Positions 52,468 through 64,000 of a DNA stretch of 64,000 nt are shown here, one piece after another (positions within the stretch are counted from its first letter, which is position 1; each line of letters opens with the position of its first letter). This DNA comes from Rouxiella aceris. Lineage in GTDB: Bacteria > Pseudomonadota > Gammaproteobacteria > Enterobacterales > Enterobacteriaceae. A program made the position numbers and the translations under genes. The stretch is taken from positions 248,001-312,000 of the forward strand of contig NZ_JAADJU010000003.1 of assembly GCF_012933545.1 (NCBI RefSeq), read 5' to 3'. A model generated the notes under the pieces. The model worked only from the letters and a program-made list of their open reading frames with translations. It had not been told where the DNA came from and did not search any database.

Positions 52468-54129
52468 CTAAAATTTTGTCCAGGTACCCGTATCTGCAAC
52501 TAACGCTTTCTTATTAACCTTGGTTAACTGCTTTGGCCTGAGAAGAACATTGGCTGCTGAATTATGTTCTTCTCCTTCAATTTTAAAGATGGAGACAATT
52601 TCTGTAAGAAGGCGGGCCTGCTCTTCGAGTGATGCCGCCGCAGTAGCGGATTGCTGCACTAATGCCGCATTTTGCTGTGTGACACTGTCCATTTGAACGA
52701 CCGCGGTACCAATTTGGCTGATCCCTTTACTTTGTTCACTTGATGCTGAGGCTATCTCACTCATAATGTCATTTACATGGCTGACAGAACTGACAATTTT
52801 CTCCATCGCATCACCGGCTCGCGTCACTTGCTCAGACCCGGATTGAATATTTTCAACAGATTCGTTAATCAATACACCAATTTCTTTTGCCGCCTGTGCA
52901 CTGCGCTGCGCCAAATTTCTTACTTCGCTGGCAACAACCGCAAATCCTCGACCTTGTTCTCCAGCACGTGCTGCTTCTACTGCTGCGTTTAATGCAAGAA
53001 TATTGGTTTGAAAGGCGATACTGTTTATGACGCTAATGATATCGACGATTTTATGGGAGCTGCTGTTAATTTTGGTCATGGTGGTAACGACTTCATTGAC
53101 AATAACGCCACCCTGATGCGCTTCCTTGGTGGCTTGATCCGCCAGCGTGCTCGCCTGATGTGCGTTATCCGCATTCTGCTTAACTGTTGAACCAAGTTGT
53201 TCCATGCTAGAAGCCGTTTCATCCAGTGCTGAAGCCTGTTCTTCAGTCCGGGAAGATAAATCGGCATTTCCCGTAGATATCTCGCTGGAGCCTTTGTAAA
53301 TCGAATCTGCGCTATTGCGGATTTCACGCACAGTTTTCGCCCAGTTGTCCTGCATTTTATCGATAGATGGGGTCAACAGCCCGATACAATTTCTGCCCAG
53401 GTCAATAATTTTGTGGTCAAGGATGCCAAGTGCAAGAGATTCAAGATGAGCTTTCACTGTATTAACCGGCCTGACCAGGTAGGTTACCAGGTAACGGTCA
53501 GTAGCAAGCATAATCACCACACCAAGGGACAGCGCACCAATCAGTATATACTGGCACCAGGCAACCCACTGGGTAATTCTTTGATTTGCATCACTATTTA
53601 GTGACTCAATTTTTGCATTGTACTTGTCTATTGCGCTACTGAAGTCACGACGCAGGGGCAAATATTTATCATTTTTAATTTTTTCAAAATCACTAATTTT
53701 TTGTTGATTTGCCGCTTCAGCCAGAGGTAACACAGCGTTGTTATAGAGATTAAAGGAACTATTGTAAATGTCATCTATCGTTGTCGAATCAAGGTTCCCA
53801 TGGTCAATGGCTTTGAATTGGCTCAGTCCATTTTTAAGATTGTCTAATTCTGCGTGCGTGGCTTTTATCTCAGCGTCAAAAAAAACAGTGTCGTTTTTTC
53901 CCAGACCAACCATTGCACGCTCCAGCGCCGTGATCACACGGTAGTATTGCGCATTAGCCCCGTTAATGATGTCACCATTTTGCTGTTGAATATTGGTCAC
54001 ACCCAGTTCAAGCTTTAACTCTTTAAGAGAGTATAAAGCGAACCCGGCGGCCCCAGCCCACAGCAGTGAGAAAATAGAGAGGATAAGGATAAGCGCCGTT
54101 CTTATTTTAATATCTCTTATATAGTTCAT
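52468..54129 (-). CDS. Methyl-accepting chemotaxis protein
   Basis: 553 residues, Tar/Tsr-type transmembrane receptor. It has TM1 at about 11-33, a periplasmic four-helix sensor (about 35-190), TM2 at about 192-213 and HAMP to about 265. The methyl-accepting bundle follows, with the conserved hairpin [48 protein letters not shown]. The C-terminus is TWTKF, a variant of the NWETF pentapeptide that binds CheR/CheB. Ligand unknown. A FliA-type promoter precedes it, but no other chemotaxis or flagellar gene is in this window. Confidence 0.95.
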   Translation of the reverse strand: MNYIRDIKIRTALILILSIFSLLWAGAAGFALYSLKELKLELGVTNIQQQNGDIINGANAQYYRVITALERAMVGLGKNDTVFFDAEIKATHAELDNLKNGLSQFKAIDHGNLDSTTIDDIYNSSFNLYNNAVLPLAEAANQQKISDFEKIKNDKYLPLRRDFSSAIDKYNAKIESLNSDANQRITQWVAWCQYILIGALSLGVVIMLATDRYLVTYLVRPVNTVKAHLESLALGILDHKIIDLGRNCIGLLTPSIDKMQDNWAKTVREIRNSADSIYKGSSEISTGNADLSSRTEEQASALDETASSMEQLGSTVKQNADNAHQASTLADQATKEAHQGGVIVNEVVTTMTKINSSSHKIVDIISVINSIAFQTNILALNAAVEAARAGEQGRGFAVVASEVRNLAQRSAQAAKEIGVLINESVENIQSGSEQVTRAGDAMEKIVSSVSHVNDIMSEIASASSEQSKGISQIGTAVVQMDSVTQQNAALVQQSATAAASLEEQARLLTEIVSIFKIEGEEHNSAANVLLRPKQLTKVNKKALVADTGTWTKF

Positions 54130-54490
54130 GTTTTTGTTCCTCAGGTGTTTTATATAGCAAAATGTCTTACAAAGAGATGTAAAGTGGTTTTTATGGTTAC
54201 TATAAACTCACTAAGTAAATTACGTCTTAGCTCCTCCCTTTTGTTGGTATCGGTAGCAAAGCTTTTATCTTTAATTAATTTTATTAACCAATAGGTAATT
54301 AAGCCGCATAATGTATGTGGTTATTTGCATTAAGCACTGGTTGACCTTGAGATGGCTGTGTAACTGAGATTCAGAGCCTGCATTCTTCTTTTCTGAAATA
54401 GTTGTCTGCATCATTTTATTTAATGTATGGAGAGGCGATTACCCTCTAAATGATAGGGTTAATAAGTGTGGGGTTCTCTTAATCACAGCC
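54130..54490. other. Gap upstream of the chemoreceptor gene
   Basis: 361 AT-rich bp with the sigma-28 promoter at 54247-54273. Nothing else recognised before the transposase remnant. Confidence 0.5.
54247..54273 (-). promoter_or_regulatory. Sigma-28 (FliA) promoter of the chemoreceptor gene
   Basis: Minus strand TAAAGATA (54266-54273), 11 bp, ACCGATAC (54247-54254). Consensus is TAAAGTTT-N11-GCCGATAA; spacing is exact and 12 of 16 bases match. Confidence 0.8.
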
Positions 54491-54676
54491 ATGGCGAAGG
54501 CCAGGAAAAAAATCACCTTTACCGACAGTGGAATCCTGGTCGTTCTAAAGCAAGCTGAAGTCGGAACGTTGATTTGCGAATTATGCCGCCTGCGTGCGAT
54601 AAGCCATGACTGTTTTACCCGTGGTCACGGTATGGATGTCATCAATGAGGACTGGCCTGAGAGAACGGGAAGATGA
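54491..54676 (+). pseudogene. IS3-family transposase OrfA remnant
   Basis: 61 codons reading MAKARKKITFTDSGILVVLKQAEVGTLICELCRLRAISHDCF, then GHGMDVINEDWPERTGR. This follows the IS3/IS407-group OrfA pattern (FTDxQIxxxLKQAExGxxVxELCRxHGISxxTFYxWRxKYGGMD), with the helix-turn-helix partly eroded and about five residues missing before GGMD. It stops before the leucine-zipper part, and no OrfB is present. A dead fragment. Confidence 0.75.
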
Positions 54677-54966
54677 AATCGGATTTTGTCGCGCCACTGT
54701 CTGCCATAGGCAATACTTATATTATTTTTTTCCTGGAATTAAAAATTTTCCTAAATTTAAATGACAGTAATGATTTGGGCTTTTGCTCTTGGTTAATATT
54801 AAACGCGTGCTGTCTCGTTATTCAGCCATCCGATTTTACTAAGCCAGACGGCTGAATGGGTGCCTAAAATGCGTACTCCGGAGTTCCTGGTACACCCGCA
54901 CTAAACCTGAGACAAGCGAGGGGGTTGTTTTAAGCTTGCTTTAGGTCACAAGAACTCATCTTGAAA
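54677..54966. other. Gap between the IS remnant and the orphan ORF
   Basis: 290 bp of AT-rich sequence. A 60-codon opening from 54673 has no recognisable feature. Probably eroded mobile-element DNA. Confidence 0.4.
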
Positions 54967-55263
54967 CTATTTAGTGAAGCTTAACTCTTTAAGCGCCTTT
55001 ATTTGCTTCTCTAAACTGGCTATCTTTTTTAAACGCATCGCTTCGGCACTTTTGATCGCATCATTAAGTGTTAAAGCATATACGGTGGGACCGGCAGTAT
55101 GAAACTTTCTTGCATGCTGCTCGGCGTATATCACCATGCCCGAATCCAGCACTCGGCCTTCCATTTTTACGATACCTTTTGTTAAAGCATGTTTAACAAT
55201 ATAAATAGTTTCATAGCATTCACAGTCTGATATGGAGACTCTTTTTCTGCTTGTCCTGGGCAT
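54967..55263 (-). CDS. Small hypothetical protein
   Basis: 98 residues from the ATG at 55263, which follows AAGGA by nine bases; a GTG two codons upstream is also in frame. The N-terminus is basic (MPRTSRKRVSI), the centre has mixed beta/alpha character (KMEGRVLDSGMVIYAEQHARKFHTAG) and the C-terminus forms a short Lys-rich helix (LKKIASLEKQIKALKEL). No family recognised. It lies alone in AT-rich DNA between an IS remnant and cmoB. Confidence 0.5.
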   Translation of the reverse strand: MPRTSRKRVSISDCECYETIYIVKHALTKGIVKMEGRVLDSGMVIYAEQHARKFHTAGPTVYALTLNDAIKSAEAMRLKKIASLEKQIKALKELSFTK

Positions 55264-55632
55264 TAGCACTTTTCCTTGAAAAGAAATAAAATGAGGGATC
55301 GATATTCGGCAACTTTTTTTATTATTATAAAGTTGCGCTGAGTTGGCGATATTTTATTATTATAGTGAGGTGGCACAACTGCCGTAACCAGGCATAGCCA
55401 TTAAAGTTAATAATGTCTGTATGGAATTATTACATGTTTTGCCGTACCTATCAAAAGTGTTACCTACCTGGTATTAATGTGAATCGGCACAAAATATCTT
55501 ATAACAGATTAATGCCCGCAATAAAGATGGGAGAATTCTTAAAATCAATTAAATAAAAACCCGAACGCTACCAATGCGCAGTGATAAATAGTTATAAACT
55601 GCCCTCCCGACTATCGGGAGAGCGAGGGGACA
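55264..55632. other. Gap between the orphan ORF and cmoB
   Basis: 369 AT-rich bp with no gene visible. A short palindrome CTCCCGACTATCGGGAG at 55604-55620 lies just past the cmoB stop and could be its terminator, though no T-run is evident. Confidence 0.45.
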
Positions 55633-57353
<1,721 letters not shown>

Positions 57354-57485
57354 TCAGACCAAAAAAAGAGTAAAAGAGGGTGCAAAATGCATCGGGTTTG
57401 CTGCTATGGGGGCGGAGTTTATCAGATCACCCCCACCGGATACCCGAAAAAAATGCCCCTGGCGCGGGCTTAATGCCGGCAGTGC

Positions 57486-58304
57486 TCAGAATAGACTCTC
57501 CTGTTGCGGCCATTCCGGTGCCGGTGGCAGTGTGGGGATCTGATACCCCAAGGCTTGCCACAGCGCCTTAGCCTGTTGCGGAGCATCGCTGCAGTCTGGT
57601 GAATGGATAAACAGATAAGGAGCATGTCCCTGTTGTTGCCAGTCCACCAGTTTCGGCGTCCACTGACTAAACCAGCGCAAATTCGCTGCCAGGTCATCGC
57701 CGCCGACAAAGCGCACCATCGGCCTGCTGGCGGTGGCGATAGCATGTACCGGCAGTTGGGGTTTTTTACGTTTCGCCTCGAGCACGGCGGCCGTAGTGCT
57801 GGTGGCATGATGCACCGGACGGCTGTCAAGCAGGGTGCGATTAATCCCTCGTTGATGCAGACCGCGGTTAAGTGCACGTTCCTCTTCGCCTTTGGCAAAA
57901 AATAGCGGATGCCTGACTTCTACGCCATAGTCAAAGCCTGTGGGTAATGCATCGAGAAATTGCCATAGTCGCGGCAAATTTTGCGGTGAAAAAGTGGCGG
58001 GGAGCTGTAACCAAAGCTGACCAATTCGGCAATCGAGCGGGGCGAGGCTGCGGTAAAAGGCGTCGAGATCCTGCTGGCAGTTTTGCAGTGCTGCCTGGTG
58101 GCTGATAGTTGACGGAAATTTAAAGCAGAAGCGAAAATGATCGTCGGTCATTTCCCGCCAACGCAGCACCACTTCCGCTTTAGGCAGCGCATAGAAGGTG
58201 GTGTTGCCTTCAACGCAATTAAAATAGCGGGCGTAGTCGGCCAAATCTCGCAGACCGATACTGCTCCAGGCGTTGTGGTGCCACTGTGGAAGTCCGATAT
58301 ACAT
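57486..58304 (-). CDS. yecE: YecE, DUF72 protein
   Basis: 272 residues, DUF72 TIM-barrel family: MYIGLPQWHHNAWSSIGLRDLADYARYFNCVEGNTTFYALP and RFCFKFPSTISH. Function unknown. In E. coli it also lies between cmoA and yecD. Confidence 0.95.
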   Translation of the reverse strand: MYIGLPQWHHNAWSSIGLRDLADYARYFNCVEGNTTFYALPKAEVVLRWREMTDDHFRFCFKFPSTISHQAALQNCQQDLDAFYRSLAPLDCRIGQLWLQLPATFSPQNLPRLWQFLDALPTGFDYGVEVRHPLFFAKGEEERALNRGLHQRGINRTLLDSRPVHHATSTTAAVLEAKRKKPQLPVHAIATASRPMVRFVGGDDLAANLRWFSQWTPKLVDWQQQGHAPYLFIHSPDCSDAPQQAKALWQALGYQIPTLPPAPEWPQQESLF

Positions 58305-58406
58305 CTGCTGCCCCTTTTCCCAGGCTAATTGCAGGTCTTGAAATCAGTATTGCACAGATAACAACGCCGCCCACAGGCGGCGTTAGCTGACTGATGCAGG
58401 GTAATC

Positions 58407-58982
58407 TTAGCCAGCAATAGCAGCAAGCACCTCGGCAGTGGAACGCACCCGCCCAATACGTGGAAAAATAAACTGCATGCTGGACTGATGGTGATCGTTG
58501 TTATGCGCGCTGCAGGCATCTTCGGCGAACACTAATTCAAAGCCCAGTTCCCAGGCATTACGCGCGGTAGATTCCACACCGATATTGGTGGAGATCCCGG
58601 CCAGCACAATGCTTTTAATGCCGCGACGACGCAGTTGCAGCTCGAGATCGGTACCGTAGAACGCACCCCATTGGCGTTTAACGACCAGCAGATCCTGATC
58701 GGAAACCTTGAGTTGTTCCGGGAACTCCCACCAGTCGGCTGGCAAGTTGCCGCCACCGGCGGAGACATCCACCGGTTGTTTCAAGGCTTCTGCAAAAGTG
58801 GCTGACCAGCCAACACGCACCATAAATACCGGTGCACCCAGCTGATTAAAACGTGCCTTCAGTTCACTCGCGTTATCCAGTACCTGCTGTGCACTGTGTG
58901 GACCGCCAGCAAAAGGCAGAATGCCTTTTTGTAAATCAATCAGCACCAGCGCAGTGGTTTTTGGATCAAGTTTTATCGACAT
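58407..58982 (-). CDS. yecD: YecD, isochorismatase-like hydrolase
   Basis: 191 residues from the ATG at 58982; an upstream opening adds 21 non-conserved residues. Isochorismatase fold: [17 protein letters not shown] holds the catalytic-site Asp, and [14 protein letters not shown] the Lys. In the segment [15 protein letters not shown] the position of the nucleophilic Cys is Gly, as in E. coli YecD by memory, so it may not be a typical amidohydrolase. Divergent from aspS. Confidence 0.95.
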   Translation of the reverse strand: MSIKLDPKTTALVLIDLQKGILPFAGGPHSAQQVLDNASELKARFNQLGAPVFMVRVGWSATFAEALKQPVDVSAGGGNLPADWWEFPEQLKVSDQDLLVVKRQWGAFYGTDLELQLRRRGIKSIVLAGISTNIGVESTARNAWELGFELVFAEDACSAHNNDHHQSSMQFIFPRIGRVRSTAEVLAAIAG

Positions 58983-59270
58983 AATAGTAAGCTCACCCAT
59001 GTAAAAATAATAAACACCCCATTCTTGATGGCCGTTTGCCAACAAGTCATTACACAGGGGACAAAATGTGTGAGCAGTTTATGCCAGGAATAGGGCGCTT
59101 TTGTTGATAATTTTGTTAAATTTTGTGTGATAAATCACCGAAGCGAATTTCAGGCGCATCTCCTGCGTGTTCGCTCTTATCCTGTCGGCGAATTTCCTTT
59201 ATAATGTCCCCCTTTTTTCGACCCATATTAATCCGCGTCTCGCAGGTAGTGAGCGCAAAGGGATACCGTT

Positions 59271-61064
59271 ATGCGTACTGAATATTGTGGCAAGCTGAAT
59301 TCGTCCAACGTTGGTCAGGAAGTGACTTTATGCGGTTGGGTTAACCGTCGTCGCGATCTGGGTGGTTTGATCTTTATTGACCTGCGTGACCGTGAAGGCA
59401 TTGTGCAGGTGTTTTTCGACCCGGACCAAAGTGTAGCGTATGAGTTGGCATCAGAACTGCGTAATGAGTTTTGTGTGCAGCTGACCGGTATCGTGCGTGC
59501 GCGTCCTGAAAACCAGTTCAATAAAGATATGGCTACCGGTGAAGTCGAAGTTTTTGCCAGCGCGCTGAACATTATCAATCGTTCAGAACCTTTGCCGCTG
59601 GACTCTAACCAGACCAATACCGAAGAAGCACGTCTGAAATATCGCTATCTGGACCTGCGTCGTCCGGAAATGGCCAATCGTCTGAAAGCTCGCGCACGTA
59701 TCACCAGCTTTGTGCGTCGTTTTATGGATGGCCATGATTTCCTCGATATCGAAACGCCAATGCTGACCAAAGCCACGCCGGAAGGGGCCCGTGACTATCT
59801 GGTACCAAGCCGCGTACATAAAGGAAAATTCTACGCGCTGCCGCAGTCTCCCCAGTTGTTTAAACAGCTGCTGATGATGTCCGGCTTTGATCGTTACTAC
59901 CAAATCGTCAAATGTTTCCGCGACGAAGACTTGCGTGCTGACCGCCAGCCTGAATTTACCCAGATCGACGTTGAAACCTCCTTTATGAGCGCAGAACAAG
60001 TGCGTGAAATTATGGAGAAGCTGGCGCGCGAACTGTGGCAGGAAGTGAAAGGCGTCGATCTTGGTGCTTTCCCGGTAATGACCTTTGCCGAAGCCATGCG
60101 TCGCTATGGTTCTGACAAGCCGGACCTGCGTAACCCAATGGAGTTGGTTGACGTTGCCGATCTGTTCAAAACCATCGAATTTAAAGTCTTTGCCGATCCG
60201 GCCAACGATCCTAAAGGCCGCGTGGCTGCGCTACGTGTGCCTGGCGGTGCCCAGTTAAGCCGCAAGCAGATTGACGAGTACGCCAAATTTATCGAGATTT
60301 ATGGTGCCAAAGGTCTGGCCTATATCAAGGTCAATGACCTGAGCAAGGGAATGGAAGGGATCCAGAGCCCGGTCGCCAAATTCCTCAACGCCGATCTGCT
60401 GAGCGCACTGGTTACCCGCACTCAGGCCCAAGACGGCGATATGATTTTCTTTGGCGCTGCCAGTGCTAAAATTGTTACCGATGCGATGGGCGCTCTGCGT
60501 CTGAAAGTGGGTCGCGATCTGAAAATCACCCAGGAAGCCTCCTGGGCTCCGCTGTGGGTTATTGACTTCCCGATGTTCGAAGATACCGACGACGGTGGTC
60601 TGACTGCCATGCACCATCCGTTTACGGCACCAAAAGAGATGAACGCCGAACAACTGACTGCCAACCCGACCTCGGCTATCGCCAATGCCTACGATATGGT
60701 GATCAACGGTTATGAAGTCGGTGGCGGCTCTGTGCGTATTCACCGTGGTGAAATGCAGCAGGCGGTGTTCAGCATTCTCGGCATTAACGAACATGAACAG
60801 CGCGAAAAATTTGGCTTCCTGCTCGATGCCCTGAAATATGGTACGCCACCGCATGCCGGTCTGGCCTTTGGTCTTGACCGTCTGGTGATGTTGTTGACCG
60901 GAACCGATAATATTCGTGACGTTATCGCCTTCCCTAAAACCACGGCGGCAGCCTGTCTGATGACCGAAGCACCAAGTTTTGCCAATCCGGCGTCGTTGCA
61001 AGAGCTGAGCATTAGCGTTATTGCCAAAAAAGCGACGCCTGACACAGAATCAGAGAATAACTAA
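59271..61064 (+). CDS. aspS: Aspartyl-tRNA synthetase
   Basis: Class II synthetase. N-terminal OB-fold anticodon domain (1-110). Motif 2 is [21 protein letters not shown] (about 216-236) and motif 3 is [15 protein letters not shown] (about 530-544). The GAD insertion domain lies between. Length is 597 residues. The preceding 288 bp contain a TATAAT at 59199-59204 that may be the -10. The stop overlaps nudB by one base. Confidence 0.99.
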   Translation: MRTEYCGKLNSSNVGQEVTLCGWVNRRRDLGGLIFIDLRDREGIVQVFFDPDQSVAYELASELRNEFCVQLTGIVRARPENQFNKDMATGEVEVFASALNIINRSEPLPLDSNQTNTEEARLKYRYLDLRRPEMANRLKARARITSFVRRFMDGHDFLDIETPMLTKATPEGARDYLVPSRVHKGKFYALPQSPQLFKQLLMMSGFDRYYQIVKCFRDEDLRADRQPEFTQIDVETSFMSAEQVREIMEKLARELWQEVKGVDLGAFPVMTFAEAMRRYGSDKPDLRNPMELVDVADLFKTIEFKVFADPANDPKGRVAALRVPGGAQLSRKQIDEYAKFIEIYGAKGLAYIKVNDLSKGMEGIQSPVAKFLNADLLSALVTRTQAQDGDMIFFGAASAKIVTDAMGALRLKVGRDLKITQEASWAPLWVIDFPMFEDTDDGGLTAMHHPFTAPKEMNAEQLTANPTSAIANAYDMVINGYEVGGGSVRIHRGEMQQAVFSILGINEHEQREKFGFLLDALKYGTPPHAGLAFGLDRLVMLLTGTDNIRDVIAFPKTTAAACLMTEAPSFANPASLQELSISVIAKKATPDTESENN

Positions 61065-61501
61065 TGAGCTATAAGCGTCCTGAGTCGATACTGGTTGTCA
61101 TCTATGCCAGCAACAACGGCCGGGTGCTGATGCTTCAGCGGCGTGACGACACGGAATTCTGGCAGTCGGTAACCGGCAGTCTCGAAGACGGGGAGTCACC
61201 CGCGCAAACTGCGCAGCGTGAAGTGCTGGAAGAAGTCGGCATCGATATTGCCGGTGAAAATCTGGTGCTGCAGGATTGCCAGCGCTGCGTAGAGTTTGAG
61301 CTTTTTGCGCACTTGCGCTATCGCTATGCGCCCGGTGTCACCTGGAACAAAGAGCATTGGTTTGCGCTGGCGTTGCCTGAAGAACGCGAGGTTGTTCTTA
61401 CGGAGCATCATGCCTATCGGTGGTTGGACAAAGCGGCAGCAGCGGCTTTTACCAAGTCACCGAGCAATCAACAGGCAATTGAAGAATTTGTTACTTATTA
61501 G
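61064..61501 (+). CDS. nudB: Dihydroneopterin triphosphate diphosphatase NudB
   Basis: NudB removes pyrophosphate from dihydroneopterin triphosphate in folate synthesis. The Nudix box GSLEDGESPAQTAQREVLEEVGI (G-x5-E-x7-REUxEExGU) is at about 38-60. Length is 145 residues. Coupled to aspS (TAATG), as in E. coli. Confidence 0.97.
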   Translation: MSYKRPESILVVIYASNNGRVLMLQRRDDTEFWQSVTGSLEDGESPAQTAQREVLEEVGIDIAGENLVLQDCQRCVEFELFAHLRYRYAPGVTWNKEHWFALALPEEREVVLTEHHAYRWLDKAAAAAFTKSPSNQQAIEEFVTY

Positions 61502-61597
61502 GTCTGTACCGAGGCATGCGCATTGACGGATGCAGGATACATGACTATTGATTATCTAAAGATGAGCTCAGCCTGTTAAGGCTTATGGAGATTTTTT

Positions 61598-62341
61598 ATG
61601 GCAGGTCACAGTAAGTGGGCCAACACGAAACACCGCAAAGCAGCACAGGATTCCAAACGCGGTAAGATTTTTACTAAAATCATTCGCGAGCTGGTGACTG
61701 CTGCGAGACTGGGCGGTGGCGATCAGGCTTCTAACCCGCGTTTGCGTGCCGCGATTGACAAAGCGCTGTCAAACAACATGACGCGCGATACCCTTAATCG
61801 TGCCATTGCTCGCGGCGTTGGTGGCGATGAAGACACCAATATGGAAACCATCATTTATGAAGGCTACGGCCCGGGTGGCACAGCTGTCATGGTGGAATGT
61901 CTGAGTGATAACCGTAACCGTACCGTGGCCGAAGTCCGTCATGCCTTTAATAAAACCGGTGGCAATCTCGGTACCGATGGTTCCGTTGCCTACCTGTTTA
62001 CCAAAAAAGGGGTACTGACTTTTGCTCCTGGACAGGATGAAGACGTGATTATGGAAGCGGCATTGGAAGCCGGTGCTGACGATATCGTGACTTATGACGA
62101 CGGTGCTATTGATGTCTATACCGCCTGGGAAATTCTTGGCGATGTCAAAGATGCGCTTACGGCAGCAGGTTTTGTCGCCGATGATGCCGAAGTCAGCATG
62201 ATCCCGGCTACCAAAACCGATATGGATGCAGAGAACGCTCCTAAACTGCTGCGTCTGATCGATATGCTGGAAGATTGTGATGACGTTCAGGAGGTTTACC
62301 ACAACGGTGAAATCTCCGATGAGATTGCAGAAACCCTGTAA
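61598..62341 (+). CDS. yebC: YebC/TACO1-family translation factor
   Basis: 247 residues: [32 protein letters not shown] is the highly conserved start. Members relieve ribosome stalling at some proline stretches or act as transcriptional regulators. Located upstream of ruvC, as in E. coli. Confidence 0.97.
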   Translation: MAGHSKWANTKHRKAAQDSKRGKIFTKIIRELVTAARLGGGDQASNPRLRAAIDKALSNNMTRDTLNRAIARGVGGDEDTNMETIIYEGYGPGGTAVMVECLSDNRNRTVAEVRHAFNKTGGNLGTDGSVAYLFTKKGVLTFAPGQDEDVIMEAALEAGADDIVTYDDGAIDVYTAWEILGDVKDALTAAGFVADDAEVSMIPATKTDMDAENAPKLLRLIDMLEDCDDVQEVYHNGEISDEIAETL

Positions 62342-62491
62342 TTTTCTTCTCAGCCGGGAACGCGACAAGCGCGCGTTTCCGGCTGGCCTGATGGACACCC
62401 TCAGTCCGGTTTGTATTTTTTCCCAAATCACGACAAACTTGCCAGCAGAACTCTTTCTTTGCGTTATAACAAGACAAGGTGTTGATAGGCT

Positions 62492-63013
62492 ATGGCTATA
62501 ATTCTGGGGATTGACCCCGGTTCACGCGTTACCGGCTATGGCATTATTCGCCAACAGGGAAGGCAACTCAGCTATCTCGGCAGTGGCTGTATCCGTACGG
62601 TGGTAGATGATATGCCGGGACGGTTAAAACTTATTTATGCCGGTGTCACCGAAATTATTACCCAGTTTCAACCGGATTTTTTCGCTATTGAATCGGTATT
62701 TATGGCCAAAAATGCCGACTCGGCGTTAAAGCTGGGCCAGGCGCGCGGTGCCGCCATCGTTGCTGCCGTCAATCAGGATCTCCCGGTGTTTGAATACGCC
62801 GCGCGTCAGGTTAAACAGACCGTGGTCGGTACCGGTGCGGCAGAAAAAAGCCAGGTGCAGCATATGGTGCGCTCATTGCTCAAGCTGCCAGCCAACCCGC
62901 AGTCCGATGCCGCCGATGCGCTGGCTATTGCCATTACCCATTGTCATATCAGCCAAAATGCCATTCGCTTAAGCGTTGATAAACTGCAATTGGCTCGCGG
63001 CAGGTTGCGATAA
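62492..63013 (+). CDS. ruvC: Holliday junction resolvase RuvC
   Basis: RuvC cuts Holliday junctions. The acidic active-site residues lie in [12 protein letters not shown] (Asp7), [23 protein letters not shown] (Glu66) and [16 protein letters not shown] (Asp138 and Asp141). Length is 173 residues, as in E. coli. Confidence 0.98.
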   Translation: MAIILGIDPGSRVTGYGIIRQQGRQLSYLGSGCIRTVVDDMPGRLKLIYAGVTEIITQFQPDFFAIESVFMAKNADSALKLGQARGAAIVAAVNQDLPVFEYAARQVKQTVVGTGAAEKSQVQHMVRSLLKLPANPQSDAADALAIAITHCHISQNAIRLSVDKLQLARGRLR

Positions 63014-63118
63014 TTAAGACTGGATATCTATCCAGCTCTTTTCTATGATATAAACCATAAAATTTATCAGTCCCTGCGTCCGCCGGATGGCGGGGTAAAT
63101 CCCGAAAGGAAGGTAACT

Positions 63119-63733
63119 GTGATAGGTCGTCTCAGAGGCGTTATTCTGGAAAAACAGCCACCCCTGGTGCTGTTGGAAACCAACGGTGTGGGCTATGAAG
63201 TTCATATGCCAATGACCTGTTTTTATGAGTTACCAGAGCTGGGACAAGAGGCGATTATTTTTACTCAGTTTATCGTCCGCGAAGATGCCCAGCTACTGTT
63301 TGGTTTTAATGATAAACAGGAGCGGGCGCTGTTTCGTGAACTGATTAAAGTGAATGGCGTGGGACCAAAACTGGCGCTGGCCATCCTCTCCGGCATGTCG
63401 GCGCAGCAGTTTGTCAGCGCCGTCGAAAAAGAAGAAGTGACCACGCTTATCAAGTTGCCGGGCGTTGGCAAAAAAACTGCCGAACGTCTGGTGGTCGAAA
63501 TGAAAGACCGCTTCAAGGGTCTCAATGGTGATCTGTTTAATAGTCCGACGGATATCACCCTGCCAGCCTCGGCGAGCAAAATCAAAGAGACTGATGCCGA
63601 AGGCGAAGCAGTGGCAGCATTGATTTCCCTGGGCTACAAGCCGCCGGAAGCCAGCCGGATGATCAGTAAAATCGCCAAACCGGGCGCAGAGTGCGAAACA
63701 TTGATTAGAGAAGCGCTGCGCGCGGCTCTGTGA
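63119..63733 (+). CDS. ruvA: Holliday junction DNA helicase subunit RuvA
   Basis: RuvA tetramers bind the junction and load RuvB. N-terminal OB fold [28 protein letters not shown], two helix-hairpin-helix motifs ([31 protein letters not shown]), and domain III at the end. Length is 204 residues. The start is GTG at 63119 after AAGGAAGGT. Confidence 0.98.
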   Translation: MIGRLRGVILEKQPPLVLLETNGVGYEVHMPMTCFYELPELGQEAIIFTQFIVREDAQLLFGFNDKQERALFRELIKVNGVGPKLALAILSGMSAQQFVSAVEKEEVTTLIKLPGVGKKTAERLVVEMKDRFKGLNGDLFNSPTDITLPASASKIKETDAEGEAVAALISLGYKPPEASRMISKIAKPGAECETLIREALRAAL

Positions 63734-63741
63734 GGTAACAG

Positions 63742-64000
63742 ATGATAGAAGCTGACCGTCTTATTTCTGCCGTTGTCACCGGTGAAGAAGAAGTTATCGA
63801 CAGAGCGATCCGCCCTAAGTTGCTGTCCGAATATGTCGGGCAGCCGCATGTGCGTTCGCAGATGGAGATCTTTATTCAGGCGGCCAAACAGCGCGGCGAT
63901 GCGCTGGATCACCTGCTGATTTTTGGTCCTCCCGGTCTGGGTAAAACCACGCTGGCCAATATCGTAGCCAATGAAATGGGGGTGAATTTACGTACCACTT
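63742..64000 (+). CDS. ruvB: Holliday junction ATP-dependent helicase RuvB (partial, runs off the window)
   Basis: The first 86 codons are present: [45 protein letters not shown] and the Walker A loop [16 protein letters not shown]. RuvB is the AAA+ motor for branch migration with RuvA. It starts eight bases after ruvA. The rest lies beyond position 64000. Confidence 0.97.
   Translation, partial: MIEADRLISAVVTGEEEVIDRAIRPKLLSEYVGQPHVRSQMEIFIQAAKQRGDALDHLLIFGPPGLGKTTLANIVANEMGVNLRTT

Overview
The window is chromosomal DNA of a nitrogen-fixing member of the Enterobacterales. Long blocks follow the Escherichia/Yersinia/Serratia core gene order (ychF; pth-ychH; prs-ispE-lolB/hemA-prfA-prmC-sirB2-sirB1-kdsA; tRNA-Ser-ghrA-ycdX-ycdY; yceB-grxB-mdtH/rimJ-yceH-mviM-murJ; argS/yecM; cutC; cmoB-cmoA; yecE; yecD/aspS-nudB; yebC-ruvC-ruvA-ruvB). 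The proteins look like close relatives of the E. coli ones. The nif locus has the Klebsiella-type order. I cannot name the genus from sequence alone.

Region 1 (1-2.2 kb): a decayed P4-type integrase lies next to the core GTPase gene ychF. Region 2 (2.3-22.4 kb): a complete nif regulon, nifHDKTY, nifENX, an A-type Fe-S carrier gene plus nifUSVWZM, nifF (divergent), nifLA and nifBQ. Each of the six transcription units has a recognisable sigma-54 (-24/-12) promoter. Five NifA-type TGT-N10-ACA sites are visible, four of them just upstream of nifH, nifE, the nifU operon and nifB. The fifth lies in the nifL leader but is placed as a distal site for nifF. Together these genes encode nitrogenase (H, D, K), the FeMo-cofactor pathway (B, E, N, V, Q, X, Y), the Fe-S supply (U, S, IscA-like), maturation factors (M, W, Z, T), the flavodoxin donor (F) and the redox/nitrogen control pair (L, A). 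nifJ, the usual pyruvate:flavodoxin oxidoreductase gene next to nifH, is not here.

Region 3 (22.4-25 kb): accessory genes between nifQ and pth, namely a SulP anion transporter with a STAS domain and an AT-rich CpdA-like phosphoesterase in which three metal-ligand positions are substituted. The whole of regions 2 and 3 sits between ychF and pth, which are neighbours in E. coli, so this is the insertion site of the nif island.

Region 4 (25-46 kb): core genes for tRNA recycling, PRPP, isoprenoid, haem, release factor, KDO, ribosomal-protein acetylation and peptidoglycan precursor export. It includes two tandem tRNA-Ser(GGA) genes, each with its own promoter and terminator, and one unrecognised 228-residue protein. 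Region 5 (46-64 kb): murJ is followed by a small palindromic element and then argS, with no flagellar genes between them. After that come yecM, a MalY/PatB-like lyase, cutC, a chemoreceptor with a FliA-type promoter, an IS3-family transposase remnant, a small orphan ORF, and the cmo, aspS, yebC and ruv genes. The window ends inside ruvB.
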